DNA of 64,000 nt from Cristatella mucedo. Its lineage: Eukaryota; Bryozoa; Phylactolaemata; Cristatellidae. The notes beneath the pieces were generated by a model. The model saw nothing but the letters and a program-made list of their open reading frames with translations, ran no database searches and was not told the DNA's origin. Positions 1 to 16,900 of this stretch are shown piece by piece. The stretch lies in contig WPIO01000116.1 of NCBI GenBank assembly GCA_009760855.2, forward strand, positions 863,501 through 927,500. The letters run 5' to 3'. Made by a program: the position numbers and the translations under genes. The number at the start of each line of letters is the position of its first letter. Positions within the stretch are counted from its first letter, which is position 1.

Positions 1-905
1 TTGCGGTCGATTGCCGTGCATGGTTGACAATTAACATGCAAAATAGCTTGAAAGTGCTACGATTTTACTTTTAGCACAAAGAAGTGTGAAATGCGATGAC
101 AATCGGTACTTCGTGCAGCCAATTTAGTGTCAACTTGCCACGGATTGTAGTGGATTGCTGCTTCGAGCCGAGCCGTTGCCGTAGATTGCCATGCTTTGCC
201 CGAGATTGTAAGAGCGCGATGTCTTAAAATGACATGATTGACTTTAACCAGTGTGCTTTGTAACATGCATGAAAAATTGGGGCATTGCGAAACCGATTTC
301 AGGGCATTTTGCATCAGATTGCTGTAAATTGAGGTATTGGCCCGGGCCATTGCAGTCAGTTGCAGTGCATTGCTGCCGAATTATTGACGCGGTTGCAGAG
401 AAATTGTGGGCTTACACAATAAACAAAAAGTAGAGCAACGTGCATTCACTATTAGAGCTTAAAGTGTACGTATTCTGGTCGTTTTTCGGTGGATTGCTGT
501 ACATTGACGTACTGGCCCGGGCAGTTGCAGTCGATTGCAGTGCATTGCATGAGAACGGCGATGCCAATGCACGTGAAAATAATTTGAATTTTCACAGATT
601 TTGCTGTCGTATGCAATCAAAAAAGGAGCTTTTCTAACAGGATTTCTTTTGATGCATGGTGGAATGCAGTAGATTTCCGTGGGTTGCGATGGACTGCCGT
701 ATTGACCTGGGTGGGCCACTGCAATCTTATTTCATTGGACTTCGTGAGAAGGCAGGAGCAGAATCGCATGAAATCTTTTGGGTGCAATGTACGTGTAGCG
801 TAGTTTGATATTATGAACCTTCTTAAGCTGTGCGCACAGCTGATTTGTGGTTGATTTGACGGGAAATAGAAATGATTTCGGCGGATTGCTGTACAGGCGT
901 CCGGC
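1..905. repeat. Degenerate repeat rich in ATTGC-type motifs
   Basis: Variants of GATTGCNGT and TTGCAGTGCATTGC recur throughout this stretch, for example near 8, 314-375, 490-552, 660-720 and 885. The blocks at about 314-375 and 490-552 match over about 60 bases, including a shared GGCCCGGGC core, so an old tandem duplication with a unit near 180 bases is likely. Short open frames here overlap on both strands and look like no protein I know. The same motif reappears at 1160-1180 and 6130-6155. Confidence 0.5.
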
Positions 906-911
906 ATCAAA

Positions 912-1048
912 GCTAGTTAAGGTGCTCGCCCCAACTAAAGTCTGGCTGAGGTCGTGGGCTCGAGCCCTGAGGCATATGTGAAGCGCCTAAATAGGGATTA
1001 GGTTCTCTTAGGGCGCTATATAAATGAATTATTATTTATTATAATTAA
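912..1048 (+). mobile_element. tRNA-derived SINE, family B, with LINE-like tail
   Basis: The head (about 912-975) has tRNA-like A-box and B-box regions; the B-box area reads GTCGTGGGCTCGAGCCC. The 3' half (about 980-1048) reads GCGCCTAAATAGGGATTAGG, then TTCTCTTAGGGCGC and an AT-rich end. This closely follows the 3' tail of the LINE at 13180-16230. A second good copy lies at 36818-36965 and a reverse copy at 49945-50085. Confidence 0.75.
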
Positions 1049-1149
1049 GTATGCGCGAAGCGACATGAAATTTGTTGGACGTTGAATTCGAATGTTTGCC
1101 ACAACGTCGACGCAAAATTTGAGCTCGGCAACGCTTATGTGCGCTCGTT

Positions 1150-1760
1150 GCTAGCCTAATTAGAGTGGATTGCGGTCGATTGAGGCAATTCGTCGAACCC
1201 GGCGGGCGCGCGCGCTCAGATCCGCCGCGGTCGCCTGGCGACTCGTAGTAAGCGAAGGAGCGAGCGAACCCTGCGGCCCAAGCCGTCGGCCGGTAGTTCG
1301 CGCTCGCTGCTCGCGGCTCTTCGCACTGCGGCAGACGGTAGAAGCGTAACAGAAGCGTTCAGTCGGTGCGATTTGGCGAAGGCGCAAAAGCGGAAGCCGG
1401 CGCGACGGAAGCGGAAGCCGGCGCCATTCGGTGCCGTGCGACTTCCACGTCCGACAGGTAATTGGGCGCAAACGCAGCGCTTGTAACGCTTGTAGCGGGG
1501 GGGGGGAAGACTAGTGGACAGCTCCTGAGCGCCATAGGTATTGAAGAACGGCCGCGAACACGGTTGCAATGTCCCGCGGCTGCGAACTATGAGCTCGACA
1601 ACCGAGCCTTGGTCACGAATTGCGAGTTCGAGCGGTGAACTTTGAACTGTTAACCTCGAACTGTGAGCTTGTCGCTGAAAAATAGCTGAGAGCAGCTTAT
1701 CAGGTGGCCGCTGTTGGCCGATGCTTAACAGCATCGCGATTTATAAATAGGTAGGAGCCT
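1150..1760. other. GC-rich unassigned stretch
   Basis: The stretch is GC-rich with overlapping open frames on the minus strand (172 aa and 103 aa). Their compositions are Arg/Ser/Ala-biased and resemble no family I recognise. I see no splice structure supporting a gene. 1580-1680 holds short degenerate repeats of GAACTNTGAGCT type. Confidence 0.35.
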
Positions 1761-1929
1761 GAATATCGTAAGACTTACGAGCAGACCATTATACAAGGCG
1801 TGGACACGATGGTAGTCGCTGTCTGGGAGTGACGTTCCACCAGTGGTTGGGTCCTAGGATTGAGCGTTAGCTCTTGCGAACCTTTTTTTTAAGCAAATCT
1901 CTAGGAATTAAATGTAATTTATCACCATC

Positions 1930-4250
1930 TGCAGCTTCACAGAGCCACAAAGACTATGTGTGTGTTACGCAGGAGAGTTTTTTTTATACCACACTCACAG
2001 CCTAAGCGGCTTTCGGTAGTTACGCATTCGGTAGCCAGCAGTCTTAATCTCACGCGACAAAGAGAAAGTGGGAAGCATAGCGGAATCAGGAGAGCAGTTG
2101 AGGTAGTGATTAGGATGGAAGTAGTAGCTCAGGACCGCTGAAAAGGGTGAGCCATAATCAGCAGCGTGAGAGTATTTGACGTATCGTAAGAATTGTTGCA
2201 GCGAGTTCCACATTGGAGGACCGGCAGAGCCACAGCATCTGTCGCCAACGGTCTTTAAGCGGAGGAATGGAGCAGCTAACTTATTTTCCACACAGGACCC
2301 GAGGGCATGACGAAGCTGAAACGGGTGCAGTAGTTCAGCTAATAATAATAATAATAGGTACGGAGGAGCCAAGCCGTGGCGGACATTGTGGGTCAGCGTA
2401 AGACCTTTGCTCTGCATCCGTTCATCAACCGGCAGCCATCCGAGCTCGTTAAGCAAAGGAGACACGTGTCCAAACCTCTGGGACTTGAAGACTTGCCTTG
2501 CAGCCATATTCAAAGCTTGCTGCAGTGGCTTATTTGCTTTCTTTGGTAGCCGGCCAAAAGGGAAAAACAATAATCAAGCCGAGACAGAACTAAGGAGCTA
2601 GTTAAATCTTTTACAACTCACTGTGGAAGACAGCTCATGATCTTAGATAGTAATCAGACGTGATGGTTATCTGTAGAAGCAGTTTTCTGAATGAAGCTTT
2701 TAAAATTTAGGCAGCCGTCAAAAACTGCATCTACATTACGAGCACGTGGTGATGGTCGCACAGCAGCATCCCCTATTAGAAGAGCAAAGCCTTTTAATCC
2801 GGCCACAGGCTAAGGGTGCCCTCTGAGCAGCAGTTCGGTTCTATCGTCTTTTAGTTTCAAGAAGTTTCCGGTATCTAGGATCTAATGTCGGCAAAGCAAA
2901 TATTCAGTTTATTAGTTGCTACAGCTGATTCCAACGGTTTGAATGACAAATAAAGCTGAGTTTCGTATGCATAAAAGTTATATCCTATTCCATGGGTCTT
3001 AATCACTTTTCCCAGAGGTTGAGTATAAATGGTGAACAGCAAGGGGCCGAGGACGGACCCGTGAGGGACTCTACAGGTGACCCGTCTCGTGTGTGAGACC
3101 TGACCGCCACACGACCCGGATTGAACGCGATCAGATAAAAGCAATTTGAACCGTGCCAGTACCTCGTCTGCCAGACCGATCGTTGTTCTCAATCGTTCAA
3201 ATAGAACATCGTGATCAACGGCGTTGAAGGCAGCTGATAGAGCTACCAGAGTTAGGGCAGTGACATTTCCTCATCATTACCACATATTATGTCATCGTTA
3301 ACACGGAGAAGAGCAGTTTCAGTGGAGTGCTACCTCTAGAACTCGGATGCAATGTTTCTGACATTTCATTCTTTTCAATATGCGCAACTAGAGGCGGCAG
3401 TGTTTTTGAGAATCTTTGACAAAAAGAAAGAAGTAAAACTGGGCGATAGCTTGCAAGAATCTCTGTATTTAATTCATGCTTTTTTAGTGTCGGTCCAACG
3501 ATTGCCGATTTGAAGGACATGGGTACGAACCCTTTTCCAAAAAAAAAGCATTGCAATTCTCGGTTATGGCAGGCCTAAGTTGGTCTGCCATTGAAGACCA
3601 GTGATGATTGTCTCGAGAGACGAGCTCTTTTTACTAGACCTTGTTAAGGTAGCCACATTGCATGCAGAAAACATGGAAAACGTTTTAATAAAAGTTACAG
3701 GTTGTGATTCCACAATAGCTTTACTCGGAGGGGCTTTATGGAGGCACTAATAAGCACAATTATTTCTGTAAAGAAGGCTGAAAACGTTTTGGCTGAGCCG
3801 GTAATATCTGGGGAGTCAGATCTCTCAGTATTGGCCAGTAAATCTGTTACCGTCTTATAAATCTGTCTTGGGTCCGAATGGCAGAAATTCAGTTTTCGAG
3901 TGAATACAGCCCTGGCTTCTGTAAGCTTCCTGGTCTAAAATCGAAAGAACTCTGAAATTGACTATATTGGCCTCAAACCCGATTTCTTAAAACGGCGTTC
4001 AAGCCTGCGCTTAACACGGCACATCTTTTCAAGTTTTTTTTGTAAATTGAAAGGAATCTCCGTGACTCTGTACACGGATAGAATGAACTGGAGCATGTTT
4101 GTCAAGAGCACTCCTGATTGTAACCGAAGTAGCTGTCAATAAGAAGTCACTTGCCATGCCAGCCGAACTATACAGGCTATTTCTAGTGCATTTTCTAATA
4201 CGGCGTTGATTTTGGCGTTGCGTGCAGAATATCGAGCACTGCGTTGCAAT
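1930..4250 (-). mobile_element. Decayed CR1/L2-like LINE, family B
   Basis: Read on the minus strand, 3287-3556 encodes the start of a reverse transcriptase. 2875-3192 encodes the palm region with VPHGSVLGPLL, and 1995-2570 encodes the C-terminal part with the LPVDERMQSKGLTLTH and MWNSLQQFL segments. The normal PQG triad is PHG and the YADD catalytic box has become YAYE, so this copy cannot be active. Frames are broken between the pieces. The same C-terminal part recurs at 25900-26395, 37906-38360, 47030-47265 and 52665-53850. A short AAT run at 2340-2357 interrupts it. Confidence 0.85.
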
Positions 4251-4484
4251 CGTCGGCGTATTGGAAACGGCAGGTATTTTAACATTTTTTGCACGAGTTG
4301 GCCCCTAACCGAAATAGTCGGGGTCGCGTGATCTCAACACAATATACTAGCGGCTCCTTGGCCGAGGGCTGAGACCAGTTCAAATCGAAACATTAACAAC
4401 GGGAGCACAACTGCAGCCCTTAGCACGGCTTCTGCTTTTATTCGGCTTTGTCCATTGATTATCGCATAATAAGCTCCTGGCCGC

Positions 4485-4660
4485 AATAATAATAATAATA
4501 TATTTGGCATTGTGCCCTCATAGAACTCAATCTCTTTCTGGGCACTTCACATTCGCTGCAAAGGAAGCGCGATCGAATGGCTAGCGGTAGCATGCTCTAT
4601 AAACAGCAAGAATTGCGCAGTTAATGGAGAACAACATGGTAGGAGTTAGGCAATAGCTCA
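4485..4660 (-). mobile_element. LINE family A 3' end fragment
   Basis: An AAT run (4484-4501) is followed by the family A tail in reverse orientation (CATAGAACTCAATCTCTTTC) and the conserved region with CGATCGAATGGCTAG. It matches the 3' end of the LINE at 13180-16230. Confidence 0.75.
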
Positions 4661-4872
4661 GGAACCGCTAATCATGAATATCGGTCGCAATCCGGCCGAT
4701 TTAGCTCGCCTCCGCCATTTCAGCAGGGAGTAGCGCTCCAGGAGTTGGCCTCGACTCATTTGAGCCCAGCTGCCTTGCAGACGTTGCTCAGTGGCTGCAG
4801 AGCCATGTAAGAGCTGCTACACGTCATGGCCGCTTTCAAACGGCTGCAACTCTCCAAAGATACAAAAAACGA

Positions 4873-5035
4873 TACCAGCTGGTTTACCAGCCTCATTCTG
4901 TTTTAGCGGCAGAAGAGCCTTAAAGGCTATCCCCGTCGCTTGCAGCAGCACTAAAGGATCGCCCACCCGTGGATTCGAGCCAACGTCCTCGAGACCGAGG
5001 TGGCGAAGAGCGACTGTCTTACCTAGTGTAGACTT
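4873..5035 (-). mobile_element. tRNA-derived SINE, family A (reverse copy)
   Basis: Read in reverse, this follows the family A plan: a B-box region near GGCTCGAATCCACG, then GGGCGATCCTTTAGTG, the AGGCTCTTCTG block and an end resembling AATCAGCTAGTA. It is moderately diverged from the 55525-55685 copy. Confidence 0.75.
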
Positions 5036-5798
5036 CTCTAGTCTATGGATGCGGACTTGTTACGTCAATGTGCGCTCGCTCTTTGTTGCAGCCGCTATCT
5101 GCAACTGTCGGCATACTTCCGGCGTGCTTCGGCTCTGAATCCAATAGTCGCTAGTAGCAGCGATTCCAAGGCTTCCGCCCAGAGCTTCCGCCAGTATCCG
5201 TTTCGCATCGGCTGCAACTGGAGCCTTCACGAGCGCTGCGTTTGCCGCCTCGCTCTGCCCCTGCGGAGAGGCCGCTAGACGACACCAGGCCGGAAGCGCT
5301 CGCGCGCGCGCGAGTGCCTGGCTGCGCGAGTCGGAGGCGCAGACCGCGCTCCGCGCCGCAGTGCGCGTCCAGCGCCGTCTGCGGCCTGCCGCGCACTGCG
5401 GACGCTGCGTGGCGGCGAGCTAAAGCGAGGCCTGCCGAGCCGCCTCGCAGTGAAATCCGCGGGGTCAGCGACGACATTGAAGGCGACTGCGACGGCCGGC
5501 GGCTGTCGCCTCGGCGTTTCGCGACGCCTGCGACGGTGCGCATCTAGCAGCCCAGCTACCGGGCACGCGGCCGAGCGCCCGACCGGTAACGCGGTCGTCT
5601 CGCTCCGACCGTGGATCCACGCGCTTCGGACGCACCGGCGCGAAGCTTGGCGGGCAGCGCGTTTTTTCTCGATCTCGGCGCCGGCCGGCGACGCGTTGCT
5701 CAGCGCCGGTAGCTCACACTTTACGCTATGTATGGGCAAGAGATATTCGATATGTTAAGATGCGCTAATTACGCAGCGGCCGGGGTGGCCCGCTCGCC

Positions 5799-5810
5799 AT
5801 TTAAGTAGGC
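5799..5810 (+). promoter_or_regulatory. TATA-like element upstream of the CH-domain gene
   Basis: CATTTAAGTAGG sits about 105-115 bases before the ATG at 5915, in a GC-rich setting that begins near 5040. Position and composition fit a core promoter with transcription starting near 5830. This is inference from spacing, with no direct proof. Confidence 0.35.
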
Positions 5811-5914
5811 TCCGCCGCCGCTTCGTCGCCACTAGCCCGCACTCGCTACGCCGCCACCGCCGACGCCCCCGCCTCGTCGCGCACGTCCGACATCGACGCA
5901 CTAGTGTACAAGCC

Positions 5915-11325
<5,411 letters not shown>

Positions 11326-11825
11326 ATCCACGCCGACGACTGCCGCGGCGGCTGCGGCGAGGCCGTCGCGAGCCCGCCCGACGAGGGTCCTCGCGCCGCC
11401 GCCGCAGCCGCGAGCGAGCTTCGCCGGCGTCGGATAGCGTAGGCGTAGTTGGCTTTCGGAGAGCTTCGTTGGGATGCAGGCGCGGGCGGAGCCGCGCGTC
11501 GGCGTCGGTCTCGCGTCGGCTGCGGCAGAGAGGCTGGCGTGCGGCCGGCCGCGCTTCAATCCAGCGCCAGCGACTACGGCAGCGCTAGGCCGGCGATCGC
11601 TTGGGCGACAAGCATCGCGATCGGCGGTGTGGCGGCGACCTAAATATGGACTCGCTGTGACGCCGAGTTGGGCATACCGTGGTTGGTGGAGTGACTTCCG
11701 CCGACGCAGGTGATGAGCTCTAGTCGTGCTAGCGCACAAAAAAGGTGTGGCTTCTGCTTCCCTTGTGCTTCCGGCGGCTCGGGCTCGCGTTTCTCAGCGC
11801 TTCTACAATTTGTGATACGAAATGT

Positions 11826-11831
11826 AATAAA
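11826..11831 (+). promoter_or_regulatory. Polyadenylation signal AATAAA
   Basis: A canonical AATAAA about 500 bases past the TAG of the CH-domain gene. 11326-11825 would be its 3' UTR, which starts GC-rich and becomes AT-rich. Confidence 0.5.
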
Positions 11832-12068
11832 ACTATGCGCAGCTGTTTCAGAATACGGTTTCTCTGTCAGTGTTTGGAGCGCTCGAAGCGGTTCGATCGC
11901 CAGTTCGATCGCCAGTCGTTGAATCGCATTAACGCTGCGCCCGGGTGAGGAAGAGCACACGCCGTGCGATTGGCTGTCTCGTAACAGAGCGATCCGGGGC
12001 TCCTATGGTTAAGAGCTCTTCTCGCTGTGTCGCGCGACTGGCCCCAAAAGGAATGTGCACATCAAGGC

Positions 12069-12109
12069 CGCCCCCTTGCGCAAGCCAAGTTCGCCCCCTT
12101 GCGCAAGCC
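12069..12109. promoter_or_regulatory. Duplicated 18-bp box with TTGCGCAA palindrome
   Basis: CGCCCCCTTGCGCAAGCC occurs twice, at 12069-12086 and 12092-12109, exactly 23 bases apart. Each contains TTGCGCAA, the palindromic C/EBP-type consensus. Function is inferred only. Confidence 0.5.
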
Positions 12110-12589
12110 GGAATAGACATTATAGCAAAGCTGCAGGCACTTCAGAAAATCTGATCTGAGACCCTGTATGGATCGTAATGATCAGAAGCTAAAGCCTTAA
12201 AATATCTTTACCTTTCGTTTCGTCTTAAAAATTCAGGTCGACGTCAGATAGACTGGAGCTGATCTCAAGCACCCCGATATCAAGCGCCGCATCCGACGGC
12301 ACTTCGTACCGAATGACAACATGCACTGAGAATAGTAAGAACAAGAAATGTGTGTAGTGCCCTAACTACATATCTGTCGATGAAGTGTGTGTCAGTTGAT
12401 TAGTGACAATATGCATACAGTGTCAGCAAGCAAGTAAAGAACTATTTGCACGGATAGCAAAATACAGGGATGACATGTTTAACGTTTAGATTATTTCAAA
12501 GTTTTGCGGACCTCTGTCTGTAGCTTCACAAGGCCGCAAGGAATAAGAGGGGGTGACACTCAAAAGTTTGATATAGCCCACTGAAACTT

Positions 12590-12700
12590 CAAGTGGCTTC
12601 AGGTGCTCATTCGGTGGCCAAAAGACTAAATGTAAAGTACCCAGAAAGAGATTGAGTTCTCTGAGGGCGCTATATCGAATACATTATTATTGTTTTATTA
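12590..12700 (+). mobile_element. LINE family A type 3' tail
   Basis: GTAAAGTACCCAGAAAGAGA, then TTGAGTTCTCTGAGGGCGC and an ATTATT-rich end. It is a short tail with no coding part visible. Confidence 0.7.
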
Positions 12701-13179
12701 TTGTATTTTACCCATCCCGACAGCATCCAGTTTGTTTTGAGCTTTGTTCTGATGAGACTTCCGACCGACAAGTCCAACGGTCTATTTTACGCCCCTGCGA
12801 TCCGGCTGTCTGCCGATCCAAGAATCGGAATTCTCATGGCCTCGCATAAGCCTGGCAGTCAATTTAGCGTAAAGGATTTTTTATCCGGAGAGCTTCACTT
12901 TACGCGGCGACACTGATTAGTCTAGTTACCTAAAGCACGCAAACGACTAGATAGACTGCACTGCTTGTCACGGTCGCCTTGCCTGCTCCATCTGTAACGC
13001 GTATAATTCGGAAAATCTCAGGAAAAACTAATTAAAGAGCTGCATGTAAACAGCAGTTGAAGATGCCGAACGGATGTCATGCCAGGTTTCAGCTCGGAAA
13101 AGAAATTGAACTGCCGAGCTTCAAGAAATTTAGATTGGAATGCTCGAGCACATCGCAGCTGAGCTATGGCCTAATAATG

Positions 13180-13182
13180 ATG

Positions 13183-13218
<36 letters not shown>

Positions 13219-16200
13219 TACTTGATAAATCGCCCACAGAGAACTTAATCTCTTTCTAGGCGCTTTACATTTGCTGCAAAAGGAAATGCAATTAAATGGT
13301 AAGTAAAATCATGCTTGACAAACAAACAAAATGAATAACATGGTTAGGGGTGACATGCACAGGGTCAGCATGCAAATGTGGTTAGTGGCAGCATGCACAG
13401 TATCAGCACGCATAAGCACGTCAAGGACGAATCACAAGGACCCACTAAATGCTGTCCAAAATAGGTGTGTTTTTAGGTTCCTTTTAAATGTGGTCAGATC
13501 AGGGGATGTTCTGACGCAGATCGGGAGGGAGTTCCAGGCTCTGAGAGCATACGAACTAAATGCACGGTCTCGAAAGGATTTGAGGTTTGTACGAGGTATT
13601 TCTAGACTGTTGGATTCCGAAAAGCTGGTGCTACGATGCTTGGCCTGATGGGGGTCCTTATGTTGGAGAAATAGGCTGGAGCCATAGAATGAATGGACCT
13701 AAAAGTGAGCGACAAAACCTTGAAGTCAATCCGTTGCTTGACTGGTAGCCAGTGCAGGTCGGCGAGAAGTGGAGTAATGTGGCAACTGTGACGTTCACGA
13801 CAGACAAGCCTAGCTGCAGAGTTTTGCACCAGCTGCAATCGCCTGATCGCACATGCTAGTAGGCCAGTAAGCAGTGAGTTGCAGAAGTCGAGACGAGATG
13901 TCACGAATGCATGGGCCAACTTAGACGTGGTATCCTTATCTAAACAAGCCCGAATTTTAGCAATGTTATGAAGCTGAAAATAGGCAGATTTGACTGTGGA
14001 GCTGATATGGTCGTCTAACGAGAGGTCGCTTTGGAATATGACACCTAGATTTCGAGCTGACTTGATAAGAGATATGCTGGCAGAGCCAATTTTGAGCGTC
14101 AGCCTTTCGAATTTCTGAATCACACTGGGTTTGCCCATAACTAGTAAGTTAGTTTTGTCATCGTTTAGTTTAAGAAAATTTGCTGCAAGCCATGTGCGGA
14201 TGTCATCAATGCATGCTGCAAGTGAGTTTAGAGAATTTGAGGTGCTCGAAGGCTGGGAGGGATCAAAGCAAAGGTACAACTGAGTGTCATCCGCATAGAA
14301 GTGAAAGCCTAGATTGTGCTTGGCAATCACATCAGCAAGAGGCAGAGTATAAACCGTGAAAAGAACTGGACCTAGCACGGAGCCCTGAGGTACTCCATAT
14401 TTCAGAGGTACTTCAGATGATCTTTGTCCATTCACGTCAATACTCTGCAGTCTCCCACTGAGATAGGACCTGAACCACTGCAGAGCAGTGCCAGTGATGC
14501 CCAGGCGAGATGAGAGGCGCTCTAGAAGAACTTTGTGATCGATGGTGTCAAAAGCTGCCGATTGATCAAGCAAAACAAGCAGAAACACTCTACCTATGTC
14601 TGCACTCCTAAGTAGGTCGTTGTATACCCTAAGCGATGCTGACTCTGTGGAGTGATTAGCTCTAAAGCCAGACTGGAACTTACTAGCAAGGTATGAGGTT
14701 TCGATATATGAGTTTAGCTGGTCTGCCACTACCTGTTCCAGTGTCTTTGATCGAAATGGTAGAAGGGAGACTGGGCGGTAGTTGCTCAAGTTCTCTTGGT
14801 CTAGTGTTGCTTTCTTGAGGAGAGGCCTGACTACAGCTTTTTTGAAAGGTGCTGGGACATGACCTGAGGCTAATGACATATTAATGATGTTAGTTATGCA
14901 TGGCAGCAGCAAATCAATGCAACGTAGGAGCAGGACAGTGGGAATATGGTCCAGAGGACTTGTTGTCTTCTTTGATTGAGATACGAACTTTAGGACTAGT
15001 TCACTAGTGACCTTCTTAAATGCAGACATTGAGGTGCAGCCAGGAACCGAGGAACAGCATTCTAGTGGGGAGGTTGTCATCGCAGGAATGGATTCCCTGA
15101 TCTTGTCTATCTTCTGCACAAAGAATCAAGAGAAGCGATCGGCTAGATCATCATTAGGATCATCAGGTAAGGAGCTAATCTGGGAACGGTTGAGTAGATG
15201 GTTTATTGTCGACATCAGCCTTTTTGGATTGTGCATCTGTGATTCAACAATGTTTTTATAAAAGCTAGACTTGGCCTTTGCTAGGATCGATTGGTACGAC
15301 ATACAGTAGTCTTCACATGCCTGTCGATGGACAGTTAGTCCAGATCTTTTGTATGCTTTTTCAAGCTTTCGTTTAGTAGACCTGGCTAGTTTAATGTCTG
15401 AGGTAAACCATAGGCCGTCTGGGCGGGGGCGCACAGTGTGCTTTGTCAGAGGTGCAAACTCGTCGAGCGTGTCAGCTAGTATCTTGTTGTAGCTATCTAC
15501 CAATGATGACATATCGGAGGGAGGACTGAGCAGCAAAGGTGAAGCAGATATGCTCGCACGGACAGCATCGATGTCAAGGGTCTTGAGGTTTCGCGATTCA
15601 CAGGTTATTTTAGAGGAGAATGTGGGCACACACTGTAGATTGAATGAGATCTGCATGTGGTCAGATAAGCAGGATTTGTTGATAATTGGTGATGACAAAG
15701 TACAGTTGTATGAGAAAATCTGGTCGAGTGTGTGACCCTTGATGTGGGTAGGGCCATGCACATGAGCCACAAGAGACAATGAGTCAGTCAATGCACGAAA
15801 TTCGGTGCTGAAAGCGTCAGATAAGTTATTAAAGTGAACGTTGAAATCACCCATTACGAGGAAGGATTGATTTCTTGCACACATAATCGAAATGAGATTG
15901 GAGGAATCTGAGATAAAGGAGGATTTGGTACCTGGAGGGCGATAGACTGCTGCCACTATCGGTAGCTTGTTTTCGGGTGAGACCAAGACAATTGATTCAA
16001 AAGACTGCTTCGAGGGTACCGCAAATGGCTTGAAGTTGAATTTCGAGCGCACGATAATAGCAATGATGCATGACCGAATAGGGCATAGGCGAACGTGCCA
16101 AAAAGAGGCCTTGAACTTTATCCTGCGGGATTCTATGAGCTTGTAGGATGCCGATGCACTGGCAGCCAGAGCCCTATCTCCACAATCTCCACTAGACCTA

Positions 16201-16230
16201 TGCCCTCAAAGACAGCAAATAGTGAAATGC
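13180..16230 (-). mobile_element. CR1/L2-like LINE, family A, near-complete endonuclease-RT ORF
   Basis: On the minus strand 16052-15126 encodes the C-terminal half of an endonuclease/exonuclease/phosphatase domain (AAVYRPPG, MGDFNVH, THIKGHTLDQI, LSDH) and a linker. 15119-13602 encodes reverse transcriptase with [31 protein letters not shown] and the C-terminal [15 protein letters not shown] region. The two are in one frame, split only by a TGA at 15126-15128. The 5' end looks truncated near 16200. The 3' end has the conserved tail and an AAT repeat at 13184-13216. It is the best copy of the family in the window, with about 816 codons. Confidence 0.93.
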
Positions 16231-16234
16231 TGGA

Positions 16235-16900
16235 ATGCTGTTACTTTCATATAATTGCAGTTCTAGAAATTATAGCGGATTCTGAGCTTTAACCACTAGG
16301 AATCTTATGTCTAATTGACTTAAAGAGTTTTGAATGTAAGTTTGTGAGTCTGTGAGTTCTGTTAAAACAAATTGTCTGCATCACTCTAGTATCTTTCCCT
16401 TTGTGGTATTGATAGTACTATTATGAAAGTGCAACAGCTATAAGTATCCTGCCAAACCAGATAATCTTGTATTTGCTTTTGTGGCTGAAACATACACTTT
16501 TATTATAGAAATTTAAAATGTATTTGCTCATTAAATGTGAAATAGTGATAAACAGGCTTTTGATCATCATGTTATTTAATTATGGTTTTAAATGGCGTAG
16601 AGATAATCTATTAGCAGAGATTTAAATTTTTTTAATTAATTTTTTTAAGGAATATTCAAAAACGTTTTCATTAAAGTATCTTGAACCCCTTTAACTTTTG
16701 ATTTTACTTTGTCATCAACTTTTGATGGTAATTGCTAGCATATTAGTTTTGGCCCCTTTTATTCTGGACAGTTCGCTGGTCAGTTGTGGTTTGGGCTTTG
16801 AACGCATCAGTTGTACTTCGCGGTTTCAACTAGTCAGTCGCAGTTTGGGTTTCGCCCTAGTCAGTCGTACGCAACGGATGGTTCTGTTCACTCGCGCCTC
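16235..16900. other. AT-rich intergenic stretch
   Basis: I see no gene. Near 16772-16798 and 16829-16855 a phrase of the type CTRGTCAGTYGYRGTTTGGG is repeated. Confidence 0.4.

Noticed and set aside
13602..16052. A host or viral polymerase gene
   Set aside because: The endonuclease-RT order, the CR1/L2-type motifs, 5' truncation and many partial copies identify a non-LTR retrotransposon.
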